Below, one piece after another: positions 26,248 through 36,800 of a stretch of 64,000 nucleotides of DNA (positions within the stretch are counted from its first letter, which is position 1; each line of letters opens with the position of its first letter). The translations under genes and the position numbers were made by a program. The notes beneath the pieces are model-generated. The model saw only the letters and a program-made list of their open reading frames with translations. It was not told the DNA's origin and did no database searches. Origin of the DNA: Flavobacteriales bacterium (GTDB lineage: Bacteria > Bacteroidota > Bacteroidia > Flavobacteriales_F > PHOS-HE28); NCBI GenBank assembly GCA_019638115.1, contig JAHBUK010000001.1:576238-640237 (forward strand), read 5' to 3'.

Positions 26248-26420
26248 CACAATTCAGGTTTAGCGAGGCTGAAGGTACTACACCAATGCATGGATACCAC
26301 CCCATGGGGACCGGTAGTTTTTCCACGATCCGAAGATCTTCGGAAAGGGTAACGGTGCGCTAACGCAGCAAGTATGCCCGAGTGACCAACGGATCCCCGG
26401 GTGATGAACAGCGGCCGTGC

Positions 26421-27284
26421 TCAGGGCTGGAACTTGCGCTCCACGGCCTGCATCACCTCATTGGTGGCTGCATCGTACACGTAAGCCACCAAGGCGCAAT
26501 TGGCCGCATTCCAGGCCGCGTTCATGGCTACGTTGCTGATGTTCAGGGTAAGGGTATCGCCAACGCTGGCGGACCCGGCGATCAGGTTGTCGCCCCAGGT
26601 ACCGTTCAGGTTGGTACGCAACACGTGGCGGTGATCGTAATCCGGAATATCAGGAGGTGTGGCCTGTGCGTTCAGCTGCCAATCGATCACATGGTCCTCC
26701 GTAAGGTATACCGTAAGCTTATGATCGCCTGTTATGGGCTCGAGCACGGCCACTTTCACCTGGCAGCTCACCGTGTTGGCGCTGGCATCATGCACCAGGG
26801 AACTGAACCATACGTCCATGCTGGCCGGCTGCCCTACCAGTTCGCTCGTTGCGCTGGGCCAAGCGGAGGGGCTTACGGTGGTGCTGCCATTGTACGGCCG
26901 GCGGCTCACCATACCAATGGGCAGGAAGGTAACGCCGAAGGTCTGGGCGTAAGTGGTTCCGGCCGGAGTGCGATAATCGCTGGAGTATCGGCCGTCCGCA
27001 GCAGGCGGGTTCAACGGTGCGGCGAACGTATTGGTGGCGTGTACGCTCACCACCACCACATCAGCGCCATAGGCAGCCTCCAATTGGGCGGCCACCAAAT
27101 GGGCCGCAGGGCAATTGTTGCACCGGTGGCCGGTGAAATCCTCCAACAACACCCTGCGCCGCACAGTGCCATCGGGAGGCGGGCCACCTGTGTTACCGGG
27201 CACCACAGGCTCGCTCACGTAATCGCAGCCCACGGCAAGGAGCATGGCCAATGGCCAGAGGCGGATCAATGCGGATCGGACCAT
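26421..27284 (-). CDS. Omp28-related outer membrane lipoprotein
   Basis: The 287-aa protein has a lipoprotein signal with lipobox LLAVGC, then an Omp28-like domain: LLEDFTGHRCNNCPAAHLVA, a thioredoxin-like opening with a CxxC pair, and VVVVSVHAT. The C-terminal half is beta-rich (YLTEDHVIDWQLN; NCALVAYVYDAATNEVMQA). Only 2 nt separate it from the DUF6029 gene, and a TlpA-type thioredoxin precedes that, so three envelope genes form an operon with two thioredoxin-fold members. The function is unknown. Confidence 0.83.
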   Translation of the reverse strand: MVRSALIRLWPLAMLLAVGCDYVSEPVVPGNTGGPPPDGTVRRRVLLEDFTGHRCNNCPAAHLVAAQLEAAYGADVVVVSVHATNTFAAPLNPPAADGRYSSDYRTPAGTTYAQTFGVTFLPIGMVSRRPYNGSTTVSPSAWPSATSELVGQPASMDVWFSSLVHDASANTVSCQVKVAVLEPITGDHKLTVYLTEDHVIDWQLNAQATPPDIPDYDHRHVLRTNLNGTWGDNLIAGSASVGDTLTLNISNVAMNAAWNAANCALVAYVYDAATNEVMQAVERKFQP

Positions 27285-27286
27285 GT

Positions 27287-28993
27287 TCAGAAAGTGCTTG
27301 TGATGGACAAGGTAAGACCATTGGAGGCAGGCACTTGCCTGCACACCCCGCCAACACAGAAGATACCTGCCCGTTGACGACCGTAGTTCACTTGGATGCG
27401 ATTGCCGCCATTGATGAAGCCCACCGAACCGATGGGGTAGTGCAAGCGCCGGGGTTCCACCTCCTCCTTTCCATCCAGGAGAAAGGTCTCTCCGGTGGTA
27501 ACGTAGTTGTATTGGTCCATGGCGGCCACGAACCAGTGCGGGCTGAAGGTGAGTTCCGCCAGGCCGGTGATCCAGTTGCCTTCATCCTGCCCGGTCGATA
27601 GGTGCTGCACTTCGAAACGCAGCGAGTTGCGCTCCGTCAGGTTGTGCATGCCCTCTACTATGAAGATGTCCGCATAAACCACCGGCTTGCCTGGCTTGCC
27701 TTGTATGATGTCTATGTCGTACACCACGTTCAAGTAGGTAACGGCCAACTCCCAGCTGGTACTGAGCTTCTTGCGCAGTTCGATGTTGAAGTCCTTGAAG
27801 TAGGTCCGACCACCGGGGCGAAAGAGGTCGGCCGTGTAGCCCAGCCGTGCGGTGGTATCGTCCGCGATGCCCAGGCGAGTGGTATCCAAGGCCCATGCAG
27901 CGGAGTAGTTCACCGCCAGCTTGGTGCCGTACTTACCGCCCAACTTGGTACCCTTCTTCCATTTGTAGAACACCTCACCTTGTGTGCTCAGCTCGCCGTT
28001 GGGCTGTGTGGCATAGGGATAGAGCGTGGCGGGCAGGTTGTAGGTGTGCTGCTTGGTGAGCGGGGGCAGAAAGTTGATGTTCAGATCGAAGGGCGTTGGT
28101 GCAGCACGATCGCTCTGGAAGAACATGTTGTCGAAGGTGTGGGCGCCGGCGCTGACCCCGAACCCTTTCACCGAATAGGTGGCATTCAACAGCAGGGCCT
28201 GGCCAGGCCGATAGATGAACCCGTTCTTGTTGTTGGGGTCGTTGATCTTGTATGCATACTCGGAGTAGAGGTTCCACTTGGGGGTCACGTAATTGATCCG
28301 TGCGCTCCAAGCGCCCACGTTCTGTGGAAGTTCCAGGAAGGGGTCGCGGTCTTCTTGGAACTTGCTTACGAAGCTGCCGCCCAGGAACAGGTTGCCGCCG
28401 CAGGTCCACAGACTGTCCAGCAGGCTGGCCATGTCCACTTCCGCATCGAAACCGCGCACCAGGCCCGGCCCTTTGGTGAACCCATTGTCAAATGCGAAGC
28501 GCTGGCGCCCCACAAAGCCCTTCAATTGGATACCCCGATATGGTTTGAAGCGCACCCGTACGCCGTCCATGGCATTGTCAACACCCAGGTAGCGCTCCTC
28601 GTAACTGCGGAACACCATGCCTTGGCCGAACTGCTCATAGAAACTGCCCAGGGTCACTTCAAGATCCTTTTCGGTGAACTTGGCATAGCGGTAACCAATG
28701 CCGCTGCCCCGGTATGGCTGACCCGCCGGATAGCCCACCAAAGGAGGCTCATAGCTTTCCAGGCGTATGCCCGTCTCGAAATTCTTGTACGTGTATATGA
28801 GGTTCATCCAAGCGTTGGCCCCCAGGCGTTCCGGAGGCACCACCGCGCCGATGGTCTCATCGTCGTTGTAGTACTGGCCGTCCATGCTGAAGTTGCCGTG
28901 CAACTGGCCACCATCCTGTGCGGATATGCCCAGTGCGAAGGCCATGCAGGATCCTGCAAGCGCGGCCTTCAAAACCCGATAAGTGTGGCTCAT
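27287..28993 (-). CDS. DUF6029 family outer membrane protein
   Basis: The 568-aa protein has a signal peptide (AGSCMAFALGISAQD) and a beta-barrel-like sequence. It shows the conserved opening LHGNFSMDGQYYNDD, then GYRYAKFTEKDLEVTLGSFY, QFGQGMVFRSYEERYLGVDN and MDGVRVRF, as in Bacteroidota proteins annotated DUF6029. It sits between a TlpA-type thioredoxin (15 nt upstream) and an Omp28-like lipoprotein (2 nt downstream). The operon suggests a surface complex with thiol chemistry; no reaction can be assigned. Confidence 0.8.
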   Translation of the reverse strand: MSHTYRVLKAALAGSCMAFALGISAQDGGQLHGNFSMDGQYYNDDETIGAVVPPERLGANAWMNLIYTYKNFETGIRLESYEPPLVGYPAGQPYRGSGIGYRYAKFTEKDLEVTLGSFYEQFGQGMVFRSYEERYLGVDNAMDGVRVRFKPYRGIQLKGFVGRQRFAFDNGFTKGPGLVRGFDAEVDMASLLDSLWTCGGNLFLGGSFVSKFQEDRDPFLELPQNVGAWSARINYVTPKWNLYSEYAYKINDPNNKNGFIYRPGQALLLNATYSVKGFGVSAGAHTFDNMFFQSDRAAPTPFDLNINFLPPLTKQHTYNLPATLYPYATQPNGELSTQGEVFYKWKKGTKLGGKYGTKLAVNYSAAWALDTTRLGIADDTTARLGYTADLFRPGGRTYFKDFNIELRKKLSTSWELAVTYLNVVYDIDIIQGKPGKPVVYADIFIVEGMHNLTERNSLRFEVQHLSTGQDEGNWITGLAELTFSPHWFVAAMDQYNYVTTGETFLLDGKEEVEPRRLHYPIGSVGFINGGNRIQVNYGRQRAGIFCVGGVCRQVPASNGLTLSITSTF

Positions 28994-29008
28994 GTGGCCG
29001 GGGTGGTC

Positions 29009-29503
29009 CTATTTCTTGCCGGAGAGCTCCAGCACCTTGCGGAAGAGCTCCTGCTCATCGCCCGGTTCGTAGTTGTTGTGCTGCCAAACGATCTCGCCCT
29101 TGCCATTCAGCAGAAAGGTATGGGGAACGTTGTTCACGTTCAGGGCGCGCTTCAGGTCGCCGTTGGGGTCCAGGTACACTTCATAATCCCAATCCTGTCC
29201 GTTCACGTAAGGCGCCACACGTGCCATGCTCCGGGCATCATCAATGCTGATGGCGATGAGCTTCACGCCGGTCTTGGCCTGCCAGTCGTCGTACACCTCC
29301 GCAATGGCGGCGAGTTCACGCTTGCAGGGGGCGCACCACGTAGCCCAGAAGTTGATGATGATGGGCTTGCCTCCATTGCTGAAGGTCTTGGTGTCCACCT
29401 TCTTGCCATCGAGGCCCTGCACGGTTACGCTGGGCATGGTGCTCTGCGCGTGCAGCAGGGTGAAAGGCAACAGGGCGAGCAGCAGGAGTATGGGAAAGCG
29501 CAT
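29009..29503 (-). CDS. TlpA-family periplasmic thiol:disulfide oxidoreductase
   Basis: The 164-aa protein has a signal peptide (FPILLLLALLPFTLLHAQS) and a thioredoxin fold with the active site NFWATWCAPCKRELAAI near residue 55 and the cis-Pro region NVPHTFLLNGKGEIV. TlpA-type proteins reduce disulfides in exported proteins or apocytochromes. It is the first gene of a tight operon with DUF6029 and Omp28-like genes, so its substrate may be one of them, especially the CxxC-bearing Omp28-like lipoprotein. Confidence 0.9.
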   Translation of the reverse strand: MRFPILLLLALLPFTLLHAQSTMPSVTVQGLDGKKVDTKTFSNGGKPIIINFWATWCAPCKRELAAIAEVYDDWQAKTGVKLIAISIDDARSMARVAPYVNGQDWDYEVYLDPNGDLKRALNVNNVPHTFLLNGKGEIVWQHNNYEPGDEQELFRKVLELSGKK

Positions 29504-29603
29504 GATGGGAAAAGTGTGTTGTGACTCGGCGGAAATTCACCGGCGACCCGACCAAGCAAAGCCTGGGCCGGATCGCCGGTGTTCATTCCAAGGGTCCAGT
29601 AGA

Positions 29604-31301
29604 TCAGCGGGTGATCACCACACGGCGCGAAACGCGTTCGCCACCTGCTACGATGTTCACCATGTAGATGCCGTCTGCCACGCCACTGAGGTCGATGGTC
29701 TCGCGGTTGAAGCCATTGCCGGTGCTGGCGGACACTTGGGCCACACGGGCACCCAGCAGGTCCACCACTTCCAGTTCGGCCGTGAGACCGGCAGGCAGCT
29801 CATACTCCACGAAGAAGTTGCCGTTGCTGGGGTTGGGATAGATGTTGATGCCGCGCACCAAGCTGTTCTCCTCAACACCCACAGGTCCCACAGGGGCGAA
29901 CCCGGCGTTCAGCACTTCTTTGGTGGTCATGTTCTGCACAAAGCTCACCACGGTCGTGCTGTTGATGTCCGTCCACAGGTTGTAGTTGCCCTGTGCGGGT
30001 GCACCGCTCTGGAAGGTGTAGGACTCCGTGAAGGTCTGGGAAACACCTGCCGTAAGGTTGGAGAGCAGAATACCGCCACCGTTCGGCAGCATCTTGCGCA
30101 TCACGTACTTGAAGACATCCTGGTTGGTGGTGCTGGCCGGGTAATCGTAACGGTCTTCCACAACAGCCATGAACAGGCGGTGAGTTCCAGGGTAGTTCGC
30201 GTAAGGGGTAACGACCGTGGTTACGGTGATGGTGCTGCCTGCAACCACATAAGAGGTCTCCACGTTCACGAAAGCAGGACGTGCCTGCGCGGCGGTGAGG
30301 AAGGATGCGGCCGTGCTGCTGAACGGGGTACCATCCATGATCCGGTAAGGAATGCCGGACACGCCGTAGAGGGTGCGACGGGTAACACCATCGGGATTGT
30401 AGCTGGGGTCGTTACCGGGGCTGGGCCAGTTCATGTGGTATTTGATGGCGGCGATGTTGTACCCTACGTGGTTGGGATACTGGGGAGCAAGCACGGGGGT
30501 GCCCCAGGAAGTTTCCAAGCTCGCGCAAGGACCGCAAGTGGAGCTGGTGAACTGCTCCATCAGGGCTTTGCGCTGCACGCTTTGCGTAGCAACGTTCACG
30601 GTCACCTCGGTCTCATCGTTCAAGGTGTTGCCATCCGCGCCGCCGTTCAGGTTGCTCGCCCAAACTTTCACCGTGTGGCTTCCCACCGTGGCGTTCCAAG
30701 GCGTGCCATGGCTGTAGCTGTAGGTGGCGCCAGGAGCGATGGTGGCGGTTACCGGCTGGGCCACTGCAGGTCCGTTGTCAATGGAGTAGTTCAGCGTGAA
30801 GTTGTTGACAGCCGCAGTACCGAAGTTGCGCAGGCTACCAGCAATGGTCTGGTTGCCTTGGGCCACCACACCAGCCATGTCGATGGACATGCAGGCCAGG
30901 TCGTTGGCCACCGGCGTGGAGCTGATGAAGAAGGCTTGTTCCTGCGTGGTGAAATTGCCACCGGAAGCCACCTGGTTACCGTTCACGGTTACCGTGTAGT
31001 TACCATTACCGTACTGGCAGCAGATACCATCACCATATGCATCGAAAATGGTGAACACGATCACCGGACCGTTCGGCACGCACACGGTGGGCGTGTAGGT
31101 CTGGTTGTTGCCGTAGGGCCCACCGGAACCATAAACAGGAGCACCACCCGGACCGGTGAGGGTCCACGTGGTCTCATCACCGTAGTTGTCGGTGAGGATG
31201 CTGATCTGCACCTGCGATTGGCCCGTGGGGCACTGCGCGGCGGCAGTAAGGCCGAACAGCAGCGAGCCGGCCAGAGGGAGGAAGCGTAAGGGTTTGAACA
31301 T
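29604..31301 (-). CDS. Secreted Omp28-related protein with T9SS sorting domain
   Basis: The 565-aa protein has a signal peptide (PLAGSLLFGLTAAAQ), an N-terminal beta domain (ILTDNYGDETTWTLTGPGG with FDAYGDGICC, seen in many surface proteins of the phylum), an Ig-like or CARDB-like segment (near residues 140-225), an Omp28-like thioredoxin-fold domain (RKALMEQFTSSTCGPCASLE), and a C-terminal type A sorting tail (INIYPNPSNGNFFVEYELP ... DGIYMVNIVAGG). It should be exported by type IX secretion and attached to the surface. It is a second Omp28-type gene within 5 kb, separate from the TlpA operon. Confidence 0.87.
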   Translation of the reverse strand: MFKPLRFLPLAGSLLFGLTAAAQCPTGQSQVQISILTDNYGDETTWTLTGPGGAPVYGSGGPYGNNQTYTPTVCVPNGPVIVFTIFDAYGDGICCQYGNGNYTVTVNGNQVASGGNFTTQEQAFFISSTPVANDLACMSIDMAGVVAQGNQTIAGSLRNFGTAAVNNFTLNYSIDNGPAVAQPVTATIAPGATYSYSHGTPWNATVGSHTVKVWASNLNGGADGNTLNDETEVTVNVATQSVQRKALMEQFTSSTCGPCASLETSWGTPVLAPQYPNHVGYNIAAIKYHMNWPSPGNDPSYNPDGVTRRTLYGVSGIPYRIMDGTPFSSTAASFLTAAQARPAFVNVETSYVVAGSTITVTTVVTPYANYPGTHRLFMAVVEDRYDYPASTTNQDVFKYVMRKMLPNGGGILLSNLTAGVSQTFTESYTFQSGAPAQGNYNLWTDINSTTVVSFVQNMTTKEVLNAGFAPVGPVGVEENSLVRGINIYPNPSNGNFFVEYELPAGLTAELEVVDLLGARVAQVSASTGNGFNRETIDLSGVADGIYMVNIVAGGERVSRRVVITR

Positions 31302-31570
31302 GTGTTTGGGGTTTCTGATCGAAGATGATGCGACAGACGGACGCTGGAAGTCCCGGAACTGTGGAGGCCGAATGTAGACCCGGCATTACATCATTGGTTG
31401 GATATCGACCGGAATTCGTTGGGATCCTATGAAGCACCTTCACCCCCCTTACGGGCAGCGGTTGGACCGGCAGCCCATGCCCCCTCGCCCTACCTTTGCC
31501 AACGGAATGGAACGTGCTTTGCAACGCTCAGCACTCCTGCACACGCTCATACTCCTTTGATACCTTGAAG

Positions 31571-32326
31571 ATGATGAAGAACATCTACTCGCTCGGCCTG
31601 CTGCTCATCGCTCCATTCGCTGCCCAGGCACAACTGCTCACCCTTACCGATGGTGATGGCCAAGTGGTGAACGGCACCGTGGTCACTCACATCGGCTCAG
31701 CATCCGACCCCCTCCTAACCCAAGGCCTTACCGCCACCATCAACGGTGGCCAGACTTTGAACGTGAACATGCGGCGTTATGAGCTGGAGGTGGTGCCCGG
31801 CACCTTCAACTACTTCTGCTGGGGCGTTTGCTACGATGAAGTGCCCGCTGGAAATCTTCCCACTTGGAATGCCGGCCAGGAAGGCGTGATCAGCATGGCG
31901 CCCGGCACGCCCGTGAACGAGTTCAAAGCATACCTGGTGCCCAACGGAAATGCGGGCACCAATGCCTTCCGCTACGTTTGGTACCACACTGCCAATGGTA
32001 CCGATTCGGTGTTCGTGGACATTGTGTTCCAAGTAAGTCCGGTGGGCATCGAGGAAGCGCTTGCCCCCATTGCTTCCATGGAGGTTTTCCCCAACCCGGT
32101 AACTGGCAGCGAAGCCCGCATCCAGATCGCCTTCAACAAGCCTGTTCCGCAAGCCTCGCTGGTGGTCTACAACGCCTTGGGCAGTGTTGTATCCGAGCAA
32201 CGCATGCCGAACCACGCCAACGATGTGATCCTGAACACCTCCGCCTTGGAACCCGGCCTCTACTTCGCTGTGGTAAGAGCCGCAGGGCGCGACCTGGCCA
32301 CGCGCCGGATCGTGGTGGCGCGCTAA
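31571..32326 (+). CDS. Small secreted protein with T9SS sorting domain
   Basis: The 251-aa protein has a signal peptide (NIYSLGLLLIAPFAAQAQ), a single beta domain of about 130 residues with WGVCYDE and YFCWG aromatic motifs, and a type A sorting tail (SMEVFPNPVTGSEARIQIAF ... LEPGLYFAVVRAAGRDLATR). A TACCTTTG -7-like box at 31491-31498 could be its promoter; a TTGG at 31462 is 25 bp away, longer than ideal. Its end overlaps the end of the convergent sirtuin gene by 4 nt. Confidence 0.8.
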   Translation: MMKNIYSLGLLLIAPFAAQAQLLTLTDGDGQVVNGTVVTHIGSASDPLLTQGLTATINGGQTLNVNMRRYELEVVPGTFNYFCWGVCYDEVPAGNLPTWNAGQEGVISMAPGTPVNEFKAYLVPNGNAGTNAFRYVWYHTANGTDSVFVDIVFQVSPVGIEEALAPIASMEVFPNPVTGSEARIQIAFNKPVPQASLVVYNALGSVVSEQRMPNHANDVILNTSALEPGLYFAVVRAAGRDLATRRIVVAR

Positions 32327-33018
32327 GCCTCTCCATTCACCAACCGAGCGGCCAGCCAGGGTACACCCTCGCTGGCCGTTCTGCGTAGGTGCTGCACCCC
32401 TGCTCGCCGCACGGCCACATTTCCGGGATCCACCAAATACACCGGACAGCCTGCCGGCGCGAATTGCAACAAGCCGGCCGCAGGATACACCTGCAGTGAT
32501 GTACCCACCACCAACAACACGTCCGCTTGTGCCACATGTTCGGCAGCCCGGGGCAGCAGCGGCACTTCCTCTCCGAACCAGACGATGTGCGGCCGCAGTT
32601 GGGATCCCAGCGAGCATCGATCACCCCAAGCGAGGGACGCACCGTTAACGGGAACGACCAATGATGGATCCGCGGTGCTGCGGGCCAGCCTTATTTCACC
32701 GTGCAAGTGCAGCACCTTGCTACTGCCGGCACGCTCGTGCAGATCATCGATGTTCTGCGTAACGACCTGCACTTCGAAATGTGCCTCGAGTTCCGCTATG
32801 GCCCGATGGGCGGCATTCGGACTGGCGGCGAGCACCTGTGCCCGGCGCAGATCGTAGAAATGCAGCACTTTCCGAGGGTCGGCCCGCCAAGCTTCGGGGG
32901 TAGCCACTTCTTCGATCCGGTACTCCTCCCAAAGGCCGTCACTGTCGCGGAACGTGCGCAAGCCGCTTTCCGCGCTCACACCGGCTCCCGTGAAGACGAC
33001 AAGTTTCCGCTTTTCCAT
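32323..33018 (-). CDS. cobB: NAD-dependent deacylase (SIRT5/CobB-type sirtuin)
   Basis: The 231-aa protein removes acyl groups from lysines using NAD+. It has the sirtuin core VVFTGAGVSAESGLRTFRD, TQNIDDLHERAGS, the catalytic His in LHLHG, and VVGTSLQVYPAAGL. The acyl-specificity motif YxxR is present (HFYDLRRAQ), as in desuccinylases and demalonylases. The four zinc cysteines of classical sirtuins are absent: the segment from LHLHG to IVWFGE has only one Cys. ATG at 33018 begins MEKRKLVVF. It is divergent from ruvA. Confidence 0.93.
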   Translation of the reverse strand: MEKRKLVVFTGAGVSAESGLRTFRDSDGLWEEYRIEEVATPEAWRADPRKVLHFYDLRRAQVLAASPNAAHRAIAELEAHFEVQVVTQNIDDLHERAGSSKVLHLHGEIRLARSTADPSLVVPVNGASLAWGDRCSLGSQLRPHIVWFGEEVPLLPRAAEHVAQADVLLVVGTSLQVYPAAGLLQFAPAGCPVYLVDPGNVAVRRAGVQHLRRTASEGVPWLAARLVNGEA

Positions 33019-33059
33019 GGCCGGGAAAGTAGTGTATCGGCACTCCTGCAAAGGCATGC

Positions 33060-33089
33060 TTGCTCGTATCGGGTCTTCCTGTATTTTCG
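33060..33089 (+). promoter_or_regulatory. Promoter of ruvA (and possibly sprA)
   Basis: TTG at 33060-33062, a 19-bp spacer and TATTTTCG at 33082-33089 fit the Bacteroidota promoter pattern with one change. The start codon of ruvA follows at 33173. The same spacing is used upstream of metH. Confidence 0.5.
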
Positions 33090-33172
33090 TGCCCTTCCTT
33101 CCGAAACCCAGCCGCCCATAGCAGCACCTTTACTCCCCTTCGGATAGTACGGATACCCTTTGAAGGGCCAGG

Positions 33173-33793
33173 ATGATCGACAGCCTGAACGGTGAGCTAT
33201 TGGACAAAGGTCCCGACCATGTGGTACTGGACTGCCACGGTGTTGGCTACTTGGTGTACGCCCCTGCGAACGTGATCGCACGCCTACCGGACAACGGTCG
33301 GTGCCGCATGCATGTTCACTACAGCGTAAGCGTGGACGTGCGCTCGGGATCGAGCGAGCACCGGCTGTTCGGGTTCCTCCACCAGGATGAACGGCAGCTT
33401 TTCCGACGTTTGATCGACGTGCAGGGCGTGAGCGCCACCCTGGGCATGGTGATCCTTGGCGCCGGCGGTGCGCAGGATGTGTACACCGCGGTGCTTACCG
33501 GCAATGAAGGCTTCTTCAAAGGCATAAAAGGCATTGGGCCCAAGTTGGCCCAGCGCATCATCGGTGAATTGCAGGGCAAACTGGCCCAGCTGCCGCTACC
33601 TGCCGCAGGAGGAGGAGCACGCACCTCGGCAGCCGGGGGCAATACGCTCAAGACCGAGGCGTTATCGGCACTGATCTCCCTGGGCCTGGATCGGATGAAA
33701 GCCGAGCGGTCCCTGCAAGCCGTGCTCCAGGAAAGATCGGAGGAACCACCGCAATTGGAAGAGCTGATAAAGCTGACGCTGAAGAACCTCTGA
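33173..33793 (+). CDS. ruvA: Holliday junction branch migration protein RuvA
   Basis: RuvA binds four-way DNA junctions and loads the RuvB motor. The 206-aa protein has the N-terminal OB-fold (MIDSLNGELLDKGPDHVVLD), helix-hairpin-helix segments (LIDVQGVSATLGMVILG and KGIKGIGPKLAQRIIGEL), and the C-terminal RuvB-binding domain after a flexible linker. Length is normal. The sprA gene starts 17 nt after its stop, an arrangement seen in other Flavobacteriales. Confidence 0.95.
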   Translation: MIDSLNGELLDKGPDHVVLDCHGVGYLVYAPANVIARLPDNGRCRMHVHYSVSVDVRSGSSEHRLFGFLHQDERQLFRRLIDVQGVSATLGMVILGAGGAQDVYTAVLTGNEGFFKGIKGIGPKLAQRIIGELQGKLAQLPLPAAGGGARTSAAGGNTLKTEALSALISLGLDRMKAERSLQAVLQERSEEPPQLEELIKLTLKNL

Positions 33794-33810
33794 TCGGGCA
33801 CCGCGAAGTG

Positions 33811-36800
33811 ATGGAACAAGGCCTCAATGCCGTTGTGAAGGCAGTATGTCTGCGTGGCAAGCACCTGTTGGTGCTGGCCGCTTTGGGCTTGCTCGCCAGC
33901 AATGCCATGGCCACCGGGTACCGCTCGGTGATCCTGCAAGTGGACTCTCCGGAAGTGGACCTGATCTGGCCGCTCACCGACCCCGTGGCTCCCGGACAGA
34001 CCGGCGGCGGAAGCATCAACCTGAACGACCCGGAGAACATCCAGTACGACGTGGAGTACGACCCCGAAAGTGGGCAGTACATCCTGAACAGCAGCGTGGG
34101 TGGATCCTTCCCCTACCGCCCGCCCATGAGCATGAGTCTTGAGGAGTACCTCAACTACGACATGGAACGGGCCCTGGAGAACTATTGGCTGGACCAGGTG
34201 CAGCAGGACAGTGAAAGTGCACAGCAAGGCATGGTCCCCCAGATCAAGGTGAAGGGCGAGATCTTCGACCGGATCTTCGGAGGCAATACGATCGACATCC
34301 GCCCGCGCGGTTCTGCGGAAGTGATCTTCGGCATCAACAGCAGTTACACCGAGAACCCGCGGATCCCCATCAACCAGCGCCGCATCACCACCTTCAACTT
34401 CGATCAGCGCATCCAGCTGAACCTTGTCGGAAGCATCGGGGAGAAACTGAAGATCAACACCAACTACAATACCCAGGCGACCTTCGATTTCGAGAACCAG
34501 GTGAAGCTGGACTACACCGGTTATGAGGACGAGATCATCCAGAAGATCGAAGCGGGCAATGTGAGCCTTCCACTGCGGGGAACCCTTATACAAGGAAGCC
34601 AGAGCCTCTTCGGCCTGAAGACCGAACTGCGCTTTGGACGCCTTACCGCCACGGCCATCTTCAGCCAGGAGAAAGGGCAACGCCGTAACGTCTCCACGCA
34701 AGGTGGCGCACAGACCACCAACTTCGACATCAAGGCGGACGAGTACGAAGCCAACAAGCACTACTTCCTGAGCTACTTCTTCCGGGAGCAGTATGAGAAC
34801 GCCCTGCGCACACTGCCCACGGTGAACAGCGGTGTGCAGATCACCCGCCTGGAAGTGTGGGTGACCAACCTGCGGCAGGATTTCCAACAGACCAGGAACG
34901 TGGTGGCCTTCACCGACCTGGGTGAGGATGCCAGTGCAGCGGCCATTGCAGCAGGTCATTTCAGCAGCGACCTGCCGCCCGGCCTGGTGCAGGACGGTGG
35001 CGCGGCTTTCGCCAGCAACGATGCCAATACGCTGTACAACACGGTCAGCTCCAACCCCGGCATCCGCAGTTTCTTCCAAGCCACAGCCTCCTTGCAAGCC
35101 TTGGGGCTGCGCGATGCACGCCACTTCGAACGCCTGGAGAACGCACGCCTGTTGCTGCCCAACGAGTACACCTACAACGAACGTCTCGGGTTCATCTCGC
35201 TGAACCAATCGCTGAACAACGACGAGGTGCTGGCCGTGGCCTACCAATACACGTTCCAAGGGCAGACCTTCCAAGTGGGTGAATTCTCCACCGATGGTAT
35301 TGCACCTCCCGATGCGCTGATCCTCCGCCTGCTGAAGGCCACCATCACCGACCCACGCATTCCGCTCTGGGACCTGATGATGAAGAACGTTTATGCCTTG
35401 GGCGCCTTTCAAGTGAACCGGGACAATTTCCGCCTGGACCTGGTGTACAACAACCCGGTGACCGGGGTGGACATCAACTACATACCCCGCGCACCGTTGG
35501 ACCAGATACCACTGATCCAATCCCTGGGGCTGGACCGACTGGACCCCAACAACGCACCCAACCCCGATGGTGCGTTCGACTTCCTGGACGGGGCGGCGAC
35601 CATTGGCGGTACGATCAACTCGCAGAACGGCCGGATCTTCTTCCCGGTGCTGGAACCCTTCGGCAGCTACCTGGACCAGCAACTGATAGGCCCCGATCCG
35701 AACAACCCCATTCAGCCCGAGCAGATCCGCCGCACCATTGTATACCAACCGCTGTACGACAGCACCAAGACCGCAGCGCAGAACCAGCCCGAACTGAATC
35801 GCTTCAAGATGCGGGGCAGCTACCGAAGCGCCAGCAGCGATGTGATCTCGCTCAACGCGGTGAACATCCCCCAAGGGTCGGTATCCGTTACCGCGGGCGG
35901 TGTGCGCCTGATCGAGAACCAGGACTATACCGTGGACTACAACCTGGGCCGGGTGCGCATCCTCAACCAGGGTATCCTGGAGAGCGGCACACCCATCAAC
36001 ATCTCCCTGGAGAGCAACTCCCTCTTCAGCATACAGCAGCGCACACTGGCCGGCGCCCGCTTCGATTACCGCATCAACAAGGACTTCATGCTGGGCGGCA
36101 CCATCATGAACCTGTATGAGCGGCCGCTCACCCAAAAAGTGAACGCGGGCGATGAGCCGATCAGCAACACCATAGTGGGTGTGGACGCCACCTGGCAGAG
36201 CAAGTCGCAGTGGCTCACCAACTTGGTGGACAAGCTGCCTTTCTACGCCACCAAGCAGGAGAGCAACGTGCAGGCCAGTGCGGAAGCTGCCTACCTCATA
36301 CCCGGCCACAGTCGCGCCATTGGCAACGCTGGCACCAGCTACATCGATGACTTTGAGGGCAGCGTGAGCGTGATCGACCTGCGCACCCAGGCCTTGTGGT
36401 TCCATTCCGCAACACCACAGGGCATACCCGAACTTTTCCCGGAGGGCGAACTGGTGAACAACCGGCGCAATGGTTTCCGCCGTGCGCAGCTCAGCTGGTA
36501 CGTGATCGACCCGCTGTTCTTCCGCAACAACAACCTTACGCCGGACCACATCCGCGGAGATGCCGCCATGCGCAGCGATCACCGCATGCGCGAAGTGCTG
36601 GAGCAGGAGGTGTTCCCCAACCGCCAGTTGGCAGCAGGTACCCCGGCCAACATACCCGTGCTGGACCTTACCTACTACCCCAACGAGCGTGGGCCGTACA
36701 ACTACACCGTGGATGGCCTGGACCAGAACGGCCTGCTGTCCGACCCCGAAAGCAGCTGGGCAGGCATAACCCGCAGGATCACCACCACCGACTTCGAGGC

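Noticed and set aside
27602..29524. A 640-codon plus-strand frame opposite the DUF6029 and TlpA genes
   Set aside because: It spans two genes and their gap on the other strand, both of which have clear signal peptides and motifs.
29226..31289. A 687-codon plus-strand frame opposite the T9SS Omp28-like gene
   Set aside because: Shadow frame; the minus-strand gene has domains, signal peptide and sorting tail.
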